The notes: a model not told the origin generated them from the letters alone. Shown: positions 28,901 through 38,473, counted from the stretch's first letter. The stretch: 64,000 bases of DNA from Polydactylus sextarius (GCA_016801845.1 CM028909.1:23216813-23280812); one strand, 5' to 3'. Numbers and translations: made by a program.

Positions 28901-31900
28901 CACTTCCTCATTTCCAGGCCACTCACCTGGCATCGCATGGCAGGCACAGGAGAACCAATTAAAAGTGTGAAAACTTTGTAATCTGTCCAATTTTCTACCA
29001 AAAGGAATATATATCTATATACTCTATATTCTAACAGGGAATTCATATTTTGTGTACATGTCCAGCTTAAAAAGGACAAATGATCCTTATGACCATATAA
29101 TTACCAAAACCCCTAAATGTACAACAGTGATGTTATGAAAACATTTGTCAAATTATTCTGAAGGTAAGTTTTGTTTGTTTGTGAGGAATCCCTTTTATTG
29201 CTGTCTCTGTACAGCTTTCAGTCAGTTTTTCTCAGTGTCCCTGCATCAGATTTAACAGAAAGGTTTTGCTTTTTGCAATGTTTTATACACTGTCTTCTTT
29301 GATTCTACCACTAGGAGTCAGACCACAAATGGTACAAAAAGGGCATTTCTGGCCATTTATCTTGTATTGCAAAGCTTGAACCTCTACATGGCATTTACTT
29401 GAGTCTTCATCTGTTGGTCCCTGAACAGCTGGGTACTGGTCTCCTCCTGCACTGAGCCACCTGCCAACAGCTGGTCTACCTGAGCATCTCCTGCACTTAG
29501 TTTAATATTCAGGGTCCAAATGTCTTCATCTGTGCTATCCTGACTGCTTTGTGAGGACCACTGCTCTACCTAGGCAGGGTGGAACAAGAGACACATCCAT
29601 GGGCTCTGACATCAATTTTTTTTTTTTTTATGGTTTGTTACGGCAAGTCTCACAAAATGTAAAAATGTTCACCAGGTAACTATAAAATCAATGTGTAGAT
29701 AATGATAATGCCTGAACAAAGGATAAAAAAAATAACAGAATTGCCTTACCTGGGCCAACTCGCCAATAGTTGCAAGGACACTAATAACCACTCCAGGGTT
29801 GGGGTCTGGATCTTTCAGCTTGAGGATGAGAGCCTGCAAGTGTAAAAAGGTAAAACGGATTACTTAAACCTGAATCTCAGTGTTTCTCCTCATATTTACC
29901 ATGTACCGCCTTGCATCATACTATATTATCAAATAGGTAAAATTCAATTAGACATTCTGTGTGACCTTATCTTCTGACCAGCAACTTGAAAATCTTATGC
30001 TTTTGTGACTGACTTAATAGGAAAGGGGTGAAAGAGCAAACTGTTCCCCACATATCATTTTGAAGACACATAGCAAGGCCACGAGAGAGTTCCTGCTTTG
30101 GTCTTTTAATGTTGCTAATCTATTCCACAAATGTCAGATTGTCTCAGTGCCATGATGTCTGATTCATCAGGTGCATTTGAGTTTTTCAGGTCAAACAGAA
30201 TCGACTCAGTAATATTCTTATATTGAACCGTATTTTATGTTCATTTTATTTAATACAAATAAAATGTATAAACACAACTGTATAAATACAGTTTCCACTG
30301 GTATTATCATTTATTTGTTATTATTTGTTCTTTATCTCCTCAAATGGAAATTCAAAATTTCCCACACACACATTTTTTTAATTTCATACTTTGACACACC
30401 TTCACAATGGAGAACTAACAAAGTTGTACCTTGAGAATGGGCTCCATATATGGCCGTATGAGGCGAGGGGCATTGGAGACCAGATGGCCGAGCATTCGAG
30501 CGCTCTGCTCTTTGTTCCTGCCGACACCACTGTGCTCCAACTCGGTTAAGATCTGCAACAAAATTCAAAACCATGTTGAGAATAATATATCCACTCTAAT
30601 CTTTAAGAGGTTCATTTTTCATGTACATAATAGTGTTGAAGGAATTCATAAAACTTTGCTCTCTACTTTTACTTTTACTTGGTTTTATGATAAAACACCT
30701 TGGATTTTTGAGCCGTATGTAATATCATGGCTTCTTCTGCCCTCTACAGGCATCCAACTGAAACAACGGAGTGAATTCATTCATCCACGCAAGTGAATGT
30801 AAAAGATGGTAAAATAGAAAACTTTATACTTCTTTCTAACTTCATTTGCTCAGCAAAAGTCAGATGGGATTGCCCCTCCAACCCACAAAGACCTTACTGG
30901 AAAGACCAGCATTCATCATGTCACTTGTGGTTAGGGCTGTAACCAAGCAAAGAAATTCTTGGTCGACTGAAGCCCTGAAATTTCGACTAAAAATCGACTA
31001 ATCACGGGTGCAGTGGAGGGGGATGATTATTTTTGCACTGAACTTAATTACACCCTCGAGTCTGTCGACTCTGACAGGGTTTTGCATCACGCGTATCTGT
31101 ACAATATTATAGCCCATGATTTCCAAAAATATACTATGTCAACTAGTGATATCAGCACAAGAACTGTTGAGAATATTTAGACAACTGTTTTTCATGTTAT
31201 AGCAATTGACTTGTGCATGACTAAGACAGGAGCTCAGCTTCACAGCCGATACACTATCATTTTTGCGTTTGGATGACTGAGGAGGTTCAACATCCAACAT
31301 GGTTGGAGTGTATCTGATGGATGCTGCCTTTGTTGCAGGCTGGTGCCCCTGCAGTTATAAAACAATTATTATGCTCAAACATTAAAATATGCCAATTCTG
31401 ATATGTTCAGATACTCAAAATGGACGGAGCAACCTAACGCAGACAAGTTAGCTTACCATTTTTAGGTGATATGCCATGTTCAGGGGCAAACGGGCAATAT
31501 ATGTGTTCTGGAAATGTCCAGAATAGCCGCCCGGCAGTCCTGACAGTCCCAACACTTTTTTAAATTTATATATTGGTCTGGCCAGCCCATATAACCTGTA
31601 GATCAGTGGCCTGATTGACAGTGGGTTGGTCCAATCTGTGCAAGAGTTTGTTTCCTAACCAACAGCCCTTGACACATGCTGGTCTACGGCCAATTCATAC
31701 TGAAATTATATGAAATTAACATCAAACAAAATTAACAAAAAAAAGTTAACCAATCAGAATTTCGGTTGAGCCAGAACATACTGACCAATAAATCTACCGG
31801 TCGACTGGGAGATTACAGTCCTACTATTCAACATATGGAGCTGACCTTTGTGAGCATGTAGGACAATATAAAAACTGCAAACTGCTCAGAGTGTGCCGTC

Positions 31901-34900
31901 TGTTGCGTCTCTCCTACCTGTATGAGCATCTTGCGTAGAAAGGGCATGACAAAGGCAGGGTTCATGCTGCTGAGGCGTCCGATTGTGCAGATGGCCAACT
32001 CTCTGATTTCAAACACCTCATCGTTCAGTGCAACAAACAGCGCCTGCAAGTTCTCAGCTTGGGCGAGATGAGCGTCAAATCGCTCATCAAGAGAAGCCAA
32101 CACACAGTATCGAATATCAGGATCTGCAGGGAACAGGAACGAGAACAACAAAAAATAAAAAAATCAGTCTAATAAACTTGATCATCATAGTTAATCCCAG
32201 ATGTTAAAAGCTGGACATTCCAATGCTACAAATGCAACATGTCTTATCAACAATTGCTAATTCAACACAGATACATTCATATATATTACTATCAAAAGAA
32301 GGTTTATCAACCTTCAATCAACATCAATATGGTTGTACCTGGGTCAGTGATTCCAACAACTAGCAGCTTGCTGAGCACATCTGCAACAACCTGCACAGCT
32401 GTCTGACTGACAACATGGCCACTGATTAGGTGGATGGAGGGGGTGAGAAGACGTGAGCATGTCCGAGCTGCCTCCATCCGGATCTCCTTATGTTCACTGT
32501 TCAGGAAGTGATCAGCACAGTGGCGCACAAACTGGGTGAGGGAGTGTCCTGGTGAAAGAAAAAAAAATAATGGTTGAACTGTAAGATTTGGCATTACAGC
32601 TACATTTTACTGGCTTTATCCTGTGTTTGTGACTTTGCTTTTTATGAACACACAATCAGCTTGAAGAATCTTTCCTCTTCATCTAAACAGTTTAAAATCT
32701 GGTGGCGTGCTACAATGCGAGTTAGTCAATAGCTTGCACTGACAAAGAGTTAGAAATATTCTATTACCCAAAACAATGACAGTTCAGTTGGATAGTGACA
32801 CCTCAGGTTGTCCTTGCATCCCACGATTAAAACCCACCGAAAATCATCAACATGAGAACAAAAGGCTTCAGAGATTCTGTTTGTTTCAGTTTCCTTCAGC
32901 TAAAACTTCTTCAATACAAAGAATATAAGGCAATAACTTAATCAGAAAGAGGAATGAGAAAACTACAATTTACTCCCGATGTTATAAGCTATTTAAATTT
33001 TGATGGAGTGGTATGTTGTCTAAAGCCTTGTGGATTAAGTGTGGAGAACAGACCAACACAACCATTAACACAACTGCTGCCGCAATTTCTGTAGTTCACT
33101 TAATCACTGAAGTGTTGTTCACCTCCAGTGGCTCCTGTTGTGTACATGATTGTTTATGCCTCCAATTTAAAAACACAGTATTTCTTTCCAGCTTCACTCA
33201 TTGTGTGTTCAGGCACCAACACATCAACACCACTGATTATTGCTTTATGATTGTCTAGGCCTGTATACTCACTTTGAAAATGTTTTTCTCTACTGACAGA
33301 ATCAAATTTATGAGACAAGTTTGATTAATCAATGGACTTCATGCTTCATTACAACAAATCTGGGAGTCTAGTTTTTCATTCTATGGATTTTATCTTCTTC
33401 CACCACTGGTTATCAGTTATGAGGACAAACTCACACTTTAGGCTAAAAATTGATTTGAAAACCAGATTGTTCAAGGTTCTTACCTTCAAATTCAAAGCTT
33501 CCTAGCGTACGCAGAGCCAGTGTGATGCTGCCAACATCACTTGCCTCAGGGATGTTTGTGAGGCTGGGTGACGCCAGCTGGTGAGCCAAACCTTTAGGCA
33601 TGCCGGGATGACGCAGCGGCTTGTGCATCAACACCAGGGAGAGCATCTTCAGAAGACCGTCCTGAATGTCTTTCTTCAGTTGAGGGATTTGACGGCTCAG
33701 GTCATAAAGCACTGCTGTCAGTGCAGGGCTAGATGAAGAGGACAAAATGGACAAATGAACCGATGACATCATCAAGCCATCCTTAGATAAGGACAATGAA
33801 GTGTATTGTGGTATGGTTATCAACAAATATAAATCTAAAAATAACCACTTATAACTATAAAATTTAGCTGGCTAAATAAAGGATAAACTACATCAACACA
33901 ATTCAAATTGTGAATTGCAAACCTATATTAAAACCTTGTTGAGTGAAAAAAACAGCAAAAAAAATCTATTTCAAATAATGAATCAGAATTGTTAGATGAG
34001 TTCTTTAGCATTTTGGTAAAATAACTCGTCCTACCTGAGGCCCACAGCTAGCATCGGCTCCAGCAGCTCCTTGATGTCTGGTTGGATGCTGGGACCCATG
34101 GCTCTGGAGAGCATGCTGATACAGGTGAACACTGTAGCATCCACCTGCATTGTCTTCTGCCTCCTGCAGACGTGGATGAACAGAAAGCAAAAAAACATTT
34201 GCTATGATTTGTTATGATAGTAATCCTTTATTTAGTTCCAATATGGAATCACTGGATACATTTACTGGGAATTCATAGACTCAGTTAAAATGGTAATTAA
34301 CAGCTAATGTAGTAATTTCAGACACTGAAAAGTGACTGAAAAGAACTGAGAAGTATTAAAACATGATTATAACTTATAAATATATAGTATAATATATTCT
34401 AATACAACACATTCATGTATAATACTGTAAATTACCTTGATATAGACTATCTACAGACTATAAACTCAACTACCACAATTTAGCGTTATATTACTGACTT
34501 GTGTGCAAAGTCCTTAGGTGGCAGTGCAGCCTTGATAATCTCAAGGATCTTGGAGAGGTAGGGTTGAATTTCTGCTCTGACAGCCACCACAAGCAGCCCC
34601 AGAGCCTGGAAAGCTGCCGTCCTCTCCTTCTCCTTCTTCAAACAGCCCAGCAGGTAGCCCATAGTGTCTGACAGGTACTGGTCTGCACAGTGAATGGAAA
34701 AACCACAATTCAAATGATTACACACAGATGTAGGACTCAGTATAGCCTGCAAGACACATATATCAACTGACTGGGAGATTTCACAAGCAATTTATTACAC
34801 CAAAGCCCCATTATGTCAGGACAGACAAGACCAAAAATGAATGGCATGATCTCTTTATATTTCTTACCCATAAGGAATGAATATAATCATTGGCAAAATT

Positions 34901-37900
34901 CAAAGCTGGAAATATTAAGGATGGGTAGAACTGACCCTTGGACAAGAAACAAAAATTAAGTGGTCGTACCTGTAAACGTATGTGGCTGAAAAGCCGCCAG
35001 GCGTGGAAGCAGGTTGAGGATAGTCATCTGGATCAGAGGGTTTTTACTCGTCTTGTATTTCAGGACCCACCGACACACCTGAACAAAGAATAATAAATGC
35101 TTGCGTCAACTGTGATTTATCTGATGCTAATATTACTGGTATCATATCAGTCACTTTGTGACATACTGCAATACTGTGGGAACTAAAAAGACATGACTTC
35201 TGATTTAAAATATGAAACTTCTTGCACTGTGTTTTGCGTTTTACTTTCATTAGATATAGGGACAATCATCAGAAGAATCAACAAACTGAGACGCTGAGAA
35301 GTAAAAGCTGCAGAGTGCAAGCAGAGTTGTATGTCCATTAAAGAAGAGACATGATCACGAGTTAAAATAAGAAAATATATAAATCTGAGACAGCCTTGTC
35401 ATTCTAGACCTAAAACAGTAATATTTAACACTGTAGCCAACTGTTTAGCTGTTTATTTAACAAAACAGCTATTGCATCCCAGGAGCTGGCAGACCTCTAC
35501 TGTAAAATCTACCTGGTCAAATCGCTCCTCCATCAGCTCTCGGCAGTATCGGCTCTCCACCAGTGAGCTCTTGGCAGGTACTGGCGTGGCTCCAAAGCTG
35601 AGGAAGCCCTGAGGTGTGCTGTAGCCCAACAAGCCCAGGAGGGCGTTTGACTGCTGTGGCTGTAACGACTGGAAACTTGTGAAGGGGGTGATATGGCGGG
35701 GCTTGGTTCCAAATCCCATCAGCTCCTTGCAGTACTTATCATGGACCAGCTGCTGCTGTGTGATCTCCTCCATTTCTTCACGCATGCGCTGTCATAGAGA
35801 TAAAATAATGAGAGGAATGTTTTGCATTTGGAGAATGTGAGAATGTCTCCACAGTGAAGTCAGAACTTACCTCTCCTTCCATGCTACTGATGCGAACCAA
35901 TTCATTCAGGATGAGAAGAGCACCATGGACCCTGTCGTCACGATTCATTCCTTTCTCCTTGGCTAAAGTCTCATCGAAGCCTTTTTCTGCCTCCTCAAAT
36001 GTTTGCTATCACAGAAGAGAAACACTCATGCTGAATGTCACATAGACATAGGCTAACCCTGGTAAATATAACAAAACATATACTTTTCAGACAAAAATGT
36101 TGTCAATATACAGTGGGATGTCCTACTTTGTACCACTGTGGTTTCTGCATTTCCTTGGTCTCCCTCTGTGTGGTGAGGATGAGACAGGCTCGCAGGGCAG
36201 ACACAGCTCCTTCTCGGATGGCCTGCTTAGGATCCCATACGGCGTAAAAGATATTATCAAAGAAGGGCTGCACTTGCTGGAAGAAGAAGGTGGGCGCACT
36301 CACAGCCAGTTCCCTCAAAACCAACACCTGGAAGAGACAGAAAAGCATTTTGTGTCTAGTCGTTGTCTCTCTTAGGTTGATTTTCTTACAATAATGTACA
36401 GCTCATATACTATTATTAGAAATACAGCCATTATAGCCATATAATCCCAAGATTTTAAAGTTCAATTGTTAGAATTTATACAATGAGAAATTGTAAATAA
36501 AATTTGTACACTGCTGCACCTCGCTTAATTGTCTGATTTTTACTTTTACAGGATGGAAATCATCATCTCTTCTCTTTCAGTTGATTAAACTTTAAACTTC
36601 CTATGTTTAATTTCATGATAACAGGTAGAATTGTAAAGTTCAACTAAATACCACTAGGTAGTGCAAAAATAAATAATGGTTACTGGTACCACAGTTACCA
36701 GTTACCTGGTAATTGTGAATAATGGGAACAATACTGGGAATAATATCTGGAGAATATATCTGAAAAATATCTGGGAGACACAAATGTGTTTGGATAAATT
36801 TGTGCCACTCAAATGACAAATGAAAGTGGTTATGATTACTTTTACGTTTACATAGGTCTGATTTTCCACACATTACTGTTTCTCCTATCCTTCCATAATT
36901 ACTGGTGTGTGTGATGTAGCCATTAATTGCATAAGAAACAAAAAAGAAAAATGTATGGCTTATCAATATAAACCACACAAACGCACTGCAAAACAGAACA
37001 GTCTTAGCTGAACCAACAGGGAAAGCATCAAGCTCTGCTGTATCTGCTGATGCTAGAAGAATACTAGAAGAACATCTTACAACACAAAGAGTGCCCAAAA
37101 TGTTAGTAGTTAATTGCACGCTTAAACTTTTTATCAATTATTTTGTTGTCCTAAAATATAGAGTATGTGTATTTCAAAAAAACCTATTATTATTTAGTAA
37201 AAGCTACTGTGCAACATCTAGTAAAATCCTACTGCAAAACTCAAGTATTTGAAAAATGTTCAGGCACAGTGAATACACCTGTAGAGACAGGACAGGGCAG
37301 TACAGTAATAGTGTCTTCAACTTAAAAGATATTGGTCTTACTAGAATAAAAGGCAACTGTTTCCACAACAGGAAGAAATGGGGTTTATATAAGAGAAAAG
37401 CAAGACTAATCATAAATAAGAGCAGCTTTCTAAACCACTGAAATACAACAACCCAATGGAGCCCTGGGTCAAATTATCATCTGCCCTCATGTCCAACACA
37501 TAGTGATGATATTGCAACAACAAACACAGTCCCAGCTGCTCCCTAATCACTTACTGCAGCATGACGTCTGCCCTCATTCCTGTCTGCTCCCAACCACTCC
37601 AGGGCTCTTTTCACCTCAAACTCCACATATTCAGCAGTAAAGGTGTCTCCAGCCATAGACAGGTGGCCCATGGCTTTAGAGGCCATCTCCATCACCACAG
37701 GATCACTGGAAGGGAGAAGGTTCCGCAGGTAGTTGGCAAACCGGCTGATCCTGGTGGCATTTCCTCCCTCGACTCCGATCAGACTCACTGGAGCAAATGA
37801 GGTCAATTATATACTTTTTAAATGTTGTGCACTTTAACATGTGATACTCACAAGCAGCATTATATTGTTTAGAATTTAATTAGTTCATTGAATAAAGATC

Positions 37901-38464
37901 AAATATTACTATGTTTACACCGTACCAATAGCAAGAATGCCTCCTTTCTTCTCGTTTACATCAGAGCTGGATACCAGCTCAAAAATGTGATGGTTTAACT
38001 CATCGTAGAAAGTAGTGGCTTCATCTTGGCTTAACTGTGAAAGAAAAAAACAAAATCACAAAAACCAGTAAGCAATGAGATCAAAACTGGTGTCCATAAT
38101 TTACATTTTAACTTACAGTTTACATTCTCGTTATAATGTGATACATTTCTTTTTGTATGTTGTAAAATCATATTTTTACAACCATAAATATGTTTGGATT
38201 CATGTCCACTCCACAGTATAAGCAGCTGCTCACTCTGCAGCTCTTAGTAGTTGTAGCATTCAATTTTATACAATGTGTTTGAACTACATCCTCTACGCAA
38301 CGTGTTATTACATCCATATTTATGTTTGATATTACCTCTCTGAGCTCCGTGGTCACATAATGCTGCAGATCTTTGGCAGATTTTGCTCTGGTGTCTTCAT
38401 TTCGACTTTTCAGCCCACCGACAAACTGCTGCAGCACAGTGGCTGTGCCTGACATGATCACCAT
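12083..38464 (-). CDS. mtor: mTOR serine/threonine kinase, 5' half (coding exons 2-28), 3' end outside window
   Basis: mTOR is the PIKK-family kinase at the core of TORC1 and TORC2, controlling growth in response to nutrients and growth factors. Twenty-seven coding exons on the minus strand (listed separately) join without frame break into about 1,401 codons plus 2 nt. They match vertebrate mTOR closely from VLQQFVGGLKSRNEDTRAK to KALHYKELEFQKG. They cover the N-terminal HEAT arm (Raptor/Rictor contact surface) and the first residues of the FAT domain. The rest of FAT, FRB, kinase and FATC are not in the window. Two candidate start codons, 38464 and 38455, are three codons apart. The N terminus lacks the Ala/Thr-rich extension of human mTOR. 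With one inferred non-coding exon, numbering agrees with human, where ANGPTL7 also lies in intron 28. A possible in-frame cassette exon at 29399-29569 is described separately. Confidence 0.97.
12580..12742 (-). CDS. mtor: mtor exon 27
   Basis: Encodes DLFNAAFLSCWSELSEDQQD through LLNLAEFMEHSDK (residues about 1299-1353). It ends in AAG before donor GTTAGT. Nearly identical to human mTOR. Confidence 0.96.
12844..12905 (-). repeat. 3' tail of a non-LTR retrotransposon/SINE with tetranucleotide microsatellite
   Basis: On the minus strand a TTTCCC-TTTGGGG-TTAATAAAAT core is followed by a (TCTG/TCTA)n tail. This pattern, GAATTTCCCC..GGGATCAATAAAGTATCTATC, recurs at the 3' ends of teleost interspersed elements. 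Only the tail is recognisable; the body is not. It lies in the mtor intron between exons 26 and 27. Confidence 0.45.
13063..13205 (-). CDS. mtor: mtor exon 26
   Basis: Encodes AWGAARKVSKDDWLEWLRRL through SCWSLAQTYIPLA plus AG of a split Arg codon (residues about 1252-1298). Acceptor CTTCCCAG, donor GTACAC. Confidence 0.96.
13297..13323. repeat. (GT)n microsatellite
   Basis: About 13 GT units in the mtor intron between exons 25 and 26. Confidence 0.95.
13802..13948 (-). CDS. mtor: mtor exon 25
   Basis: 49 codons, GYTLAEEEEDPLIFQHRQLR to KKLHVSTTALQK (residues 1203-1251). The acceptor AG at 13950-13949 is preceded by a TG-repeat tract rather than a polypyrimidine tract, discussed in findings. 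Donor GTCAGT. Confidence 0.95.
13960..13989. repeat. (CA)n microsatellite next to the mtor exon 25 acceptor
   Basis: About 15 CA units on the + strand, that is (TG)n in the mtor transcript. They begin about 12 nt upstream of the first base of exon 25. Confidence 0.95.
14336..14428 (-). CDS. mtor: mtor exon 24
   Basis: 31 codons, YQIFIPMVNKVMLKHRINHQ through ICRIVK (residues 1172-1202). Acceptor TTTTCAG, donor GTAAGC. Confidence 0.97.
14863..15025 (-). CDS. mtor: mtor exon 23
   Basis: Completes a split Lys codon, then VALETLDRLTESLDFTDYAS to SSLVFQLGKK (residues about 1117-1171). HEAT-repeat region; donor GTAACT. Confidence 0.97.
15413..15525 (-). CDS. mtor: mtor exon 22
   Basis: LLNAIQLFGANLDDYLHLLL to APDVPLQAR plus AA of a split Lys (residues about 1080-1116). 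Acceptor TTTGCAG, donor GTCAGT. Confidence 0.97.
15526..19370. other. mtor intron 21 (3.8 kb); no gene seen
   Basis: AT-rich intron with a 21-nt A run at 17438-17458 and no supported exon on either strand. Confidence 0.75.
19371..19538 (-). CDS. mtor: mtor exon 21
   Basis: 56 codons, EYWTPNNPMQNTIILLIEQI to FMHDNSSGRSVTIK (residues 1024-1079). The EYWTPNNPMQ stretch differs from human REFWVMNTSIQ. The remainder is near-identical. Confidence 0.97.
21153..21239 (-). CDS. mtor: mtor exon 20
   Basis: 29 codons, FLFQQMGMVVCFVKIHIRPY to DDIFTLIR (residues 995-1023). Acceptor TTCTCCAG, donor GTGAGT. Confidence 0.97.
21369..21619 (-). CDS. mtor: mtor exon 19
   Basis: Begins with the last two bases of a split codon, then DYSTSEMLVNMGNLPLDEFY to NVIRVCDASIRE (residues about 911-994). 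Donor GTATGT. Confidence 0.97.
21620..27524. other. mtor intron 18 (5.9 kb), carries a SINE; no gene seen
   Basis: The largest fully contained intron identified here. It holds the SINE at 24852-25038 and an unexplained, more GC-rich stretch to its right (25050-25600). I found no exon with a matching phase or credible splice sites. Confidence 0.7.
24843..25047 (+). mobile_element. tRNA-derived SINE with 9-bp target site duplication
   Basis: The body (about 24852-25038) opens with a tRNA-like head. It has an A box (GATAGCCGAATGGTTAAG) and a B box (GGTTCCAGTCC) about 35 bp apart. The tail contains TTCCTGCATGTCTTTCCCCC, CCCGTTTCCTGTCTCTCTAC and AAAGGCAAAAAAAATGCCC, a 3' end familiar from teleost SINEs, then an A-rich end. 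It is flanked by a perfect direct repeat GAGTGCAGC at 24843-24851 and 25039-25047. This is not a functional tRNA gene, since it has no cloverleaf 3' half. It lies antisense to mtor in intron 18. Confidence 0.85.
27525..27654 (-). CDS. mtor: mtor exon 18
   Basis: AIRVLGLLGALDPYKHKVNI to SLSESKSSQDS plus one base (residues 868-910). Acceptor CCAACAG, donor GTAGGA. Contains the SSQDS motif that recurs in the candidate cassette. Confidence 0.97.
28276..28410 (-). CDS. mtor: mtor exon 17
   Basis: 45 codons, VALWTLGQQVASTGYVVEPY to TEQNQGIRRE (residues 823-867). Acceptor TCCACCAG, donor GTATGC. Confidence 0.97.
28834..28926 (-). CDS. mtor: mtor exon 16
   Basis: 31 codons, VSGLEMRKWMDELFPIIMDM to SSSLAKRQ (residues 792-822), phase 0 at both ends. 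The acceptor is weak: GCGATGCCAG lacks a clear pyrimidine tract. This may matter for splicing choice with the candidate cassette exon upstream. Confidence 0.97.
29399..29569 (-). CDS. mtor: Candidate in-frame mtor cassette exon (57 codons)
   Basis: In the intron between exons 15 and 16, a 171-nt segment follows a pyrimidine-rich acceptor (TCTCTTGTTCCACCCTGCCTAG in two parts: TCTCTTGTTCC, then ACCCTGCCTAG). It ends at CAA before donor GTAAAT. It starts and ends in phase 0, as do its neighbours, so inclusion would give ...IGELAQ-(57 aa)-VSGLEM... without frameshift. The frame is open only across the segment: TAG directly precedes the first codon, and TAG follows the codons GTA AAT GCC ATG past the donor. 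The peptide starts VEQWSSQSSQDSTDEDIW and ends TQLFRDQQMKTQ. It has about 10 acidic, 10 Gln and 13 Ser/Thr residues but only 3 Lys/Arg, and two SQ and two TQ motifs. I do not recognise it in human mTOR. It could instead be a chance open stretch; RNA evidence is needed. Confidence 0.6.
29750..29833 (-). CDS. mtor: mtor exon 15
   Basis: 28 codons, ALILKLKDPDPNPGVVISVL to ATIGELAQ (residues 764-791), phase 0 at both ends. Two residues (DP) shorter than human KDPDPDPNPG. Acceptor CTTGCAG, donor GTAAGG. Confidence 0.97.
30430..30552 (-). CDS. mtor: mtor exon 14
   Basis: 41 codons, ILTELEHSGVGRNKEQSARM to IRPYMEPILK (residues 723-763). Acceptor TGTTGCAG, donor GTACAA. Confidence 0.97.
30932..31823. 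mobile_element. Non-autonomous hAT-like DNA transposon (about 890 bp)
   Basis: Imperfect terminal inverted repeats: TAGGGCTGTAACC at 30932-30944 and, read on the other strand, TAGGACTGTAATC at 31823-31811 (11 of 13 match). Each is followed by a GTCGAC core and CGACTAA/CCGGT-like subterminal motifs, as in teleost hAT elements. No transposase frame is present. The 8-bp flanks do not match convincingly, so the insertion is old or the edges are off by a few bases. It lies in mtor intron 13, ending 95 bp from exon 13. Confidence 0.65.
31918..32123 (-). CDS. mtor: mtor exon 13
   Basis: Completes a split Asp, then PDIRYCVLASLDERFDAHLA to PAFVMPFLRKMLIQ (residues about 654-722). Acceptor TTCCCTGCAG, donor GTAGGA. 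Confidence 0.97.
32339..32548 (-). CDS. mtor: mtor exon 12
   Basis: Completes a split Gly, then HSLTQFVRHCADHFLNSEHK to LLVVGITDP (residues about 584-653). The stretch ISGHVVSQTAVQ is two residues shorter than human ISGHAHVVSQTAVQ. Confidence 0.97.
33484..33728 (-). CDS. mtor: mtor exon 11
   Basis: PALTAVLYDLSRQIPQLKKD to ITLALRTLGSFEFE (residues about 502-583). Acceptor CTTCATCTAG, donor GTAAGA. Confidence 0.97.
34035..34163 (-). CDS. mtor: mtor exon 10
   Basis: RQKTMQVDATVFTCISMLSR to LLEPMLAVGL plus AG of a split Ser (residues about 459-501). Acceptor CTGCAG, donor GTAGGA. Confidence 0.97.
34499..34682 (-). CDS. mtor: mtor exon 9
   Basis: DQYLSDTMGYLLGCLKKEKE to IIKAALPPKDFAH plus AA of a split Lys (residues about 398-458). 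Donor GTCAGT. Confidence 0.97.
34970..35078 (-). CDS. mtor: mtor exon 8
   Basis: VCRWVLKYKTSKNPLIQMTI to AAFQPHTFT plus one base (residues 362-397). Acceptor TTTGTTCAG, donor GTACGA. Confidence 0.97.
35513..35788 (-). CDS. mtor: mtor exon 7
   Basis: 92 codons, RMREEMEEITQQQLVHDKYC to YCRELMEERFDQ (residues 270-361). Donor GTAGAT. Confidence 0.97.
35871..36005 (-). CDS. mtor: mtor exon 6
   Basis: 45 codons, QTFEEAEKGFDETLAKEKGM to ELVRISSMEGE (residues 225-269). Acceptor TGTGATAG, donor GTAAGT. Confidence 0.97.
36127..36327 (-). CDS. mtor: mtor exon 5
   Basis: 67 codons, VLVLRELAVSAPTFFFQQVQ to KEMQKPQWYK (residues 158-224). Acceptor CTCTTCCAG, donor GTAGGA. Confidence 0.97.
36328..37554. 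other. mtor intron 4; no gene seen
   Basis: 1.2 kb of AT-rich intron. A long open stretch on the minus strand (about 36640-37137) has no resemblance to mTOR and no splice context. Confidence 0.7.
37555..37787 (-). CDS. mtor: mtor exon 4
   Basis: Completes a split Val, then SLIGVEGGNATRISRFANYL to GADRNEGRRHAA (residues about 80-157). Acceptor TTTGCTCCAG, donor GTAAGT. Confidence 0.97.
37926..38034 (-). CDS. mtor: mtor exon 3
   Basis: LSQDEATTFYDELNHHIFEL to KGGILAI plus one base (residues 44-79). Acceptor TTTCACAG, donor GTACGG. Confidence 0.96.
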
Positions 38465-38473
38465 TTGGACGGC
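38336..38473 (-). CDS. mtor: mtor exon 2 (first coding exon)
   Basis: Follows acceptor CACTACAG. Nine untranslated bases precede ATG at 38464-38462 (MVIMSGTATVLQQF). A second ATG at 38455-38453 gives MSGTATV. The first has G at +4 but C at -3; the second has A at -3. Ends ELRE before donor GTAATA. Human mTOR has a longer Ala/Thr-rich start that is missing here. Confidence 0.9.

Noticed and set aside
36640..37137. 165-codon open frame on minus strand in mtor intron 4
   Set aside because: Composition typical of AT-rich intron, unrelated to mTOR, and the flanking exons already join in frame.
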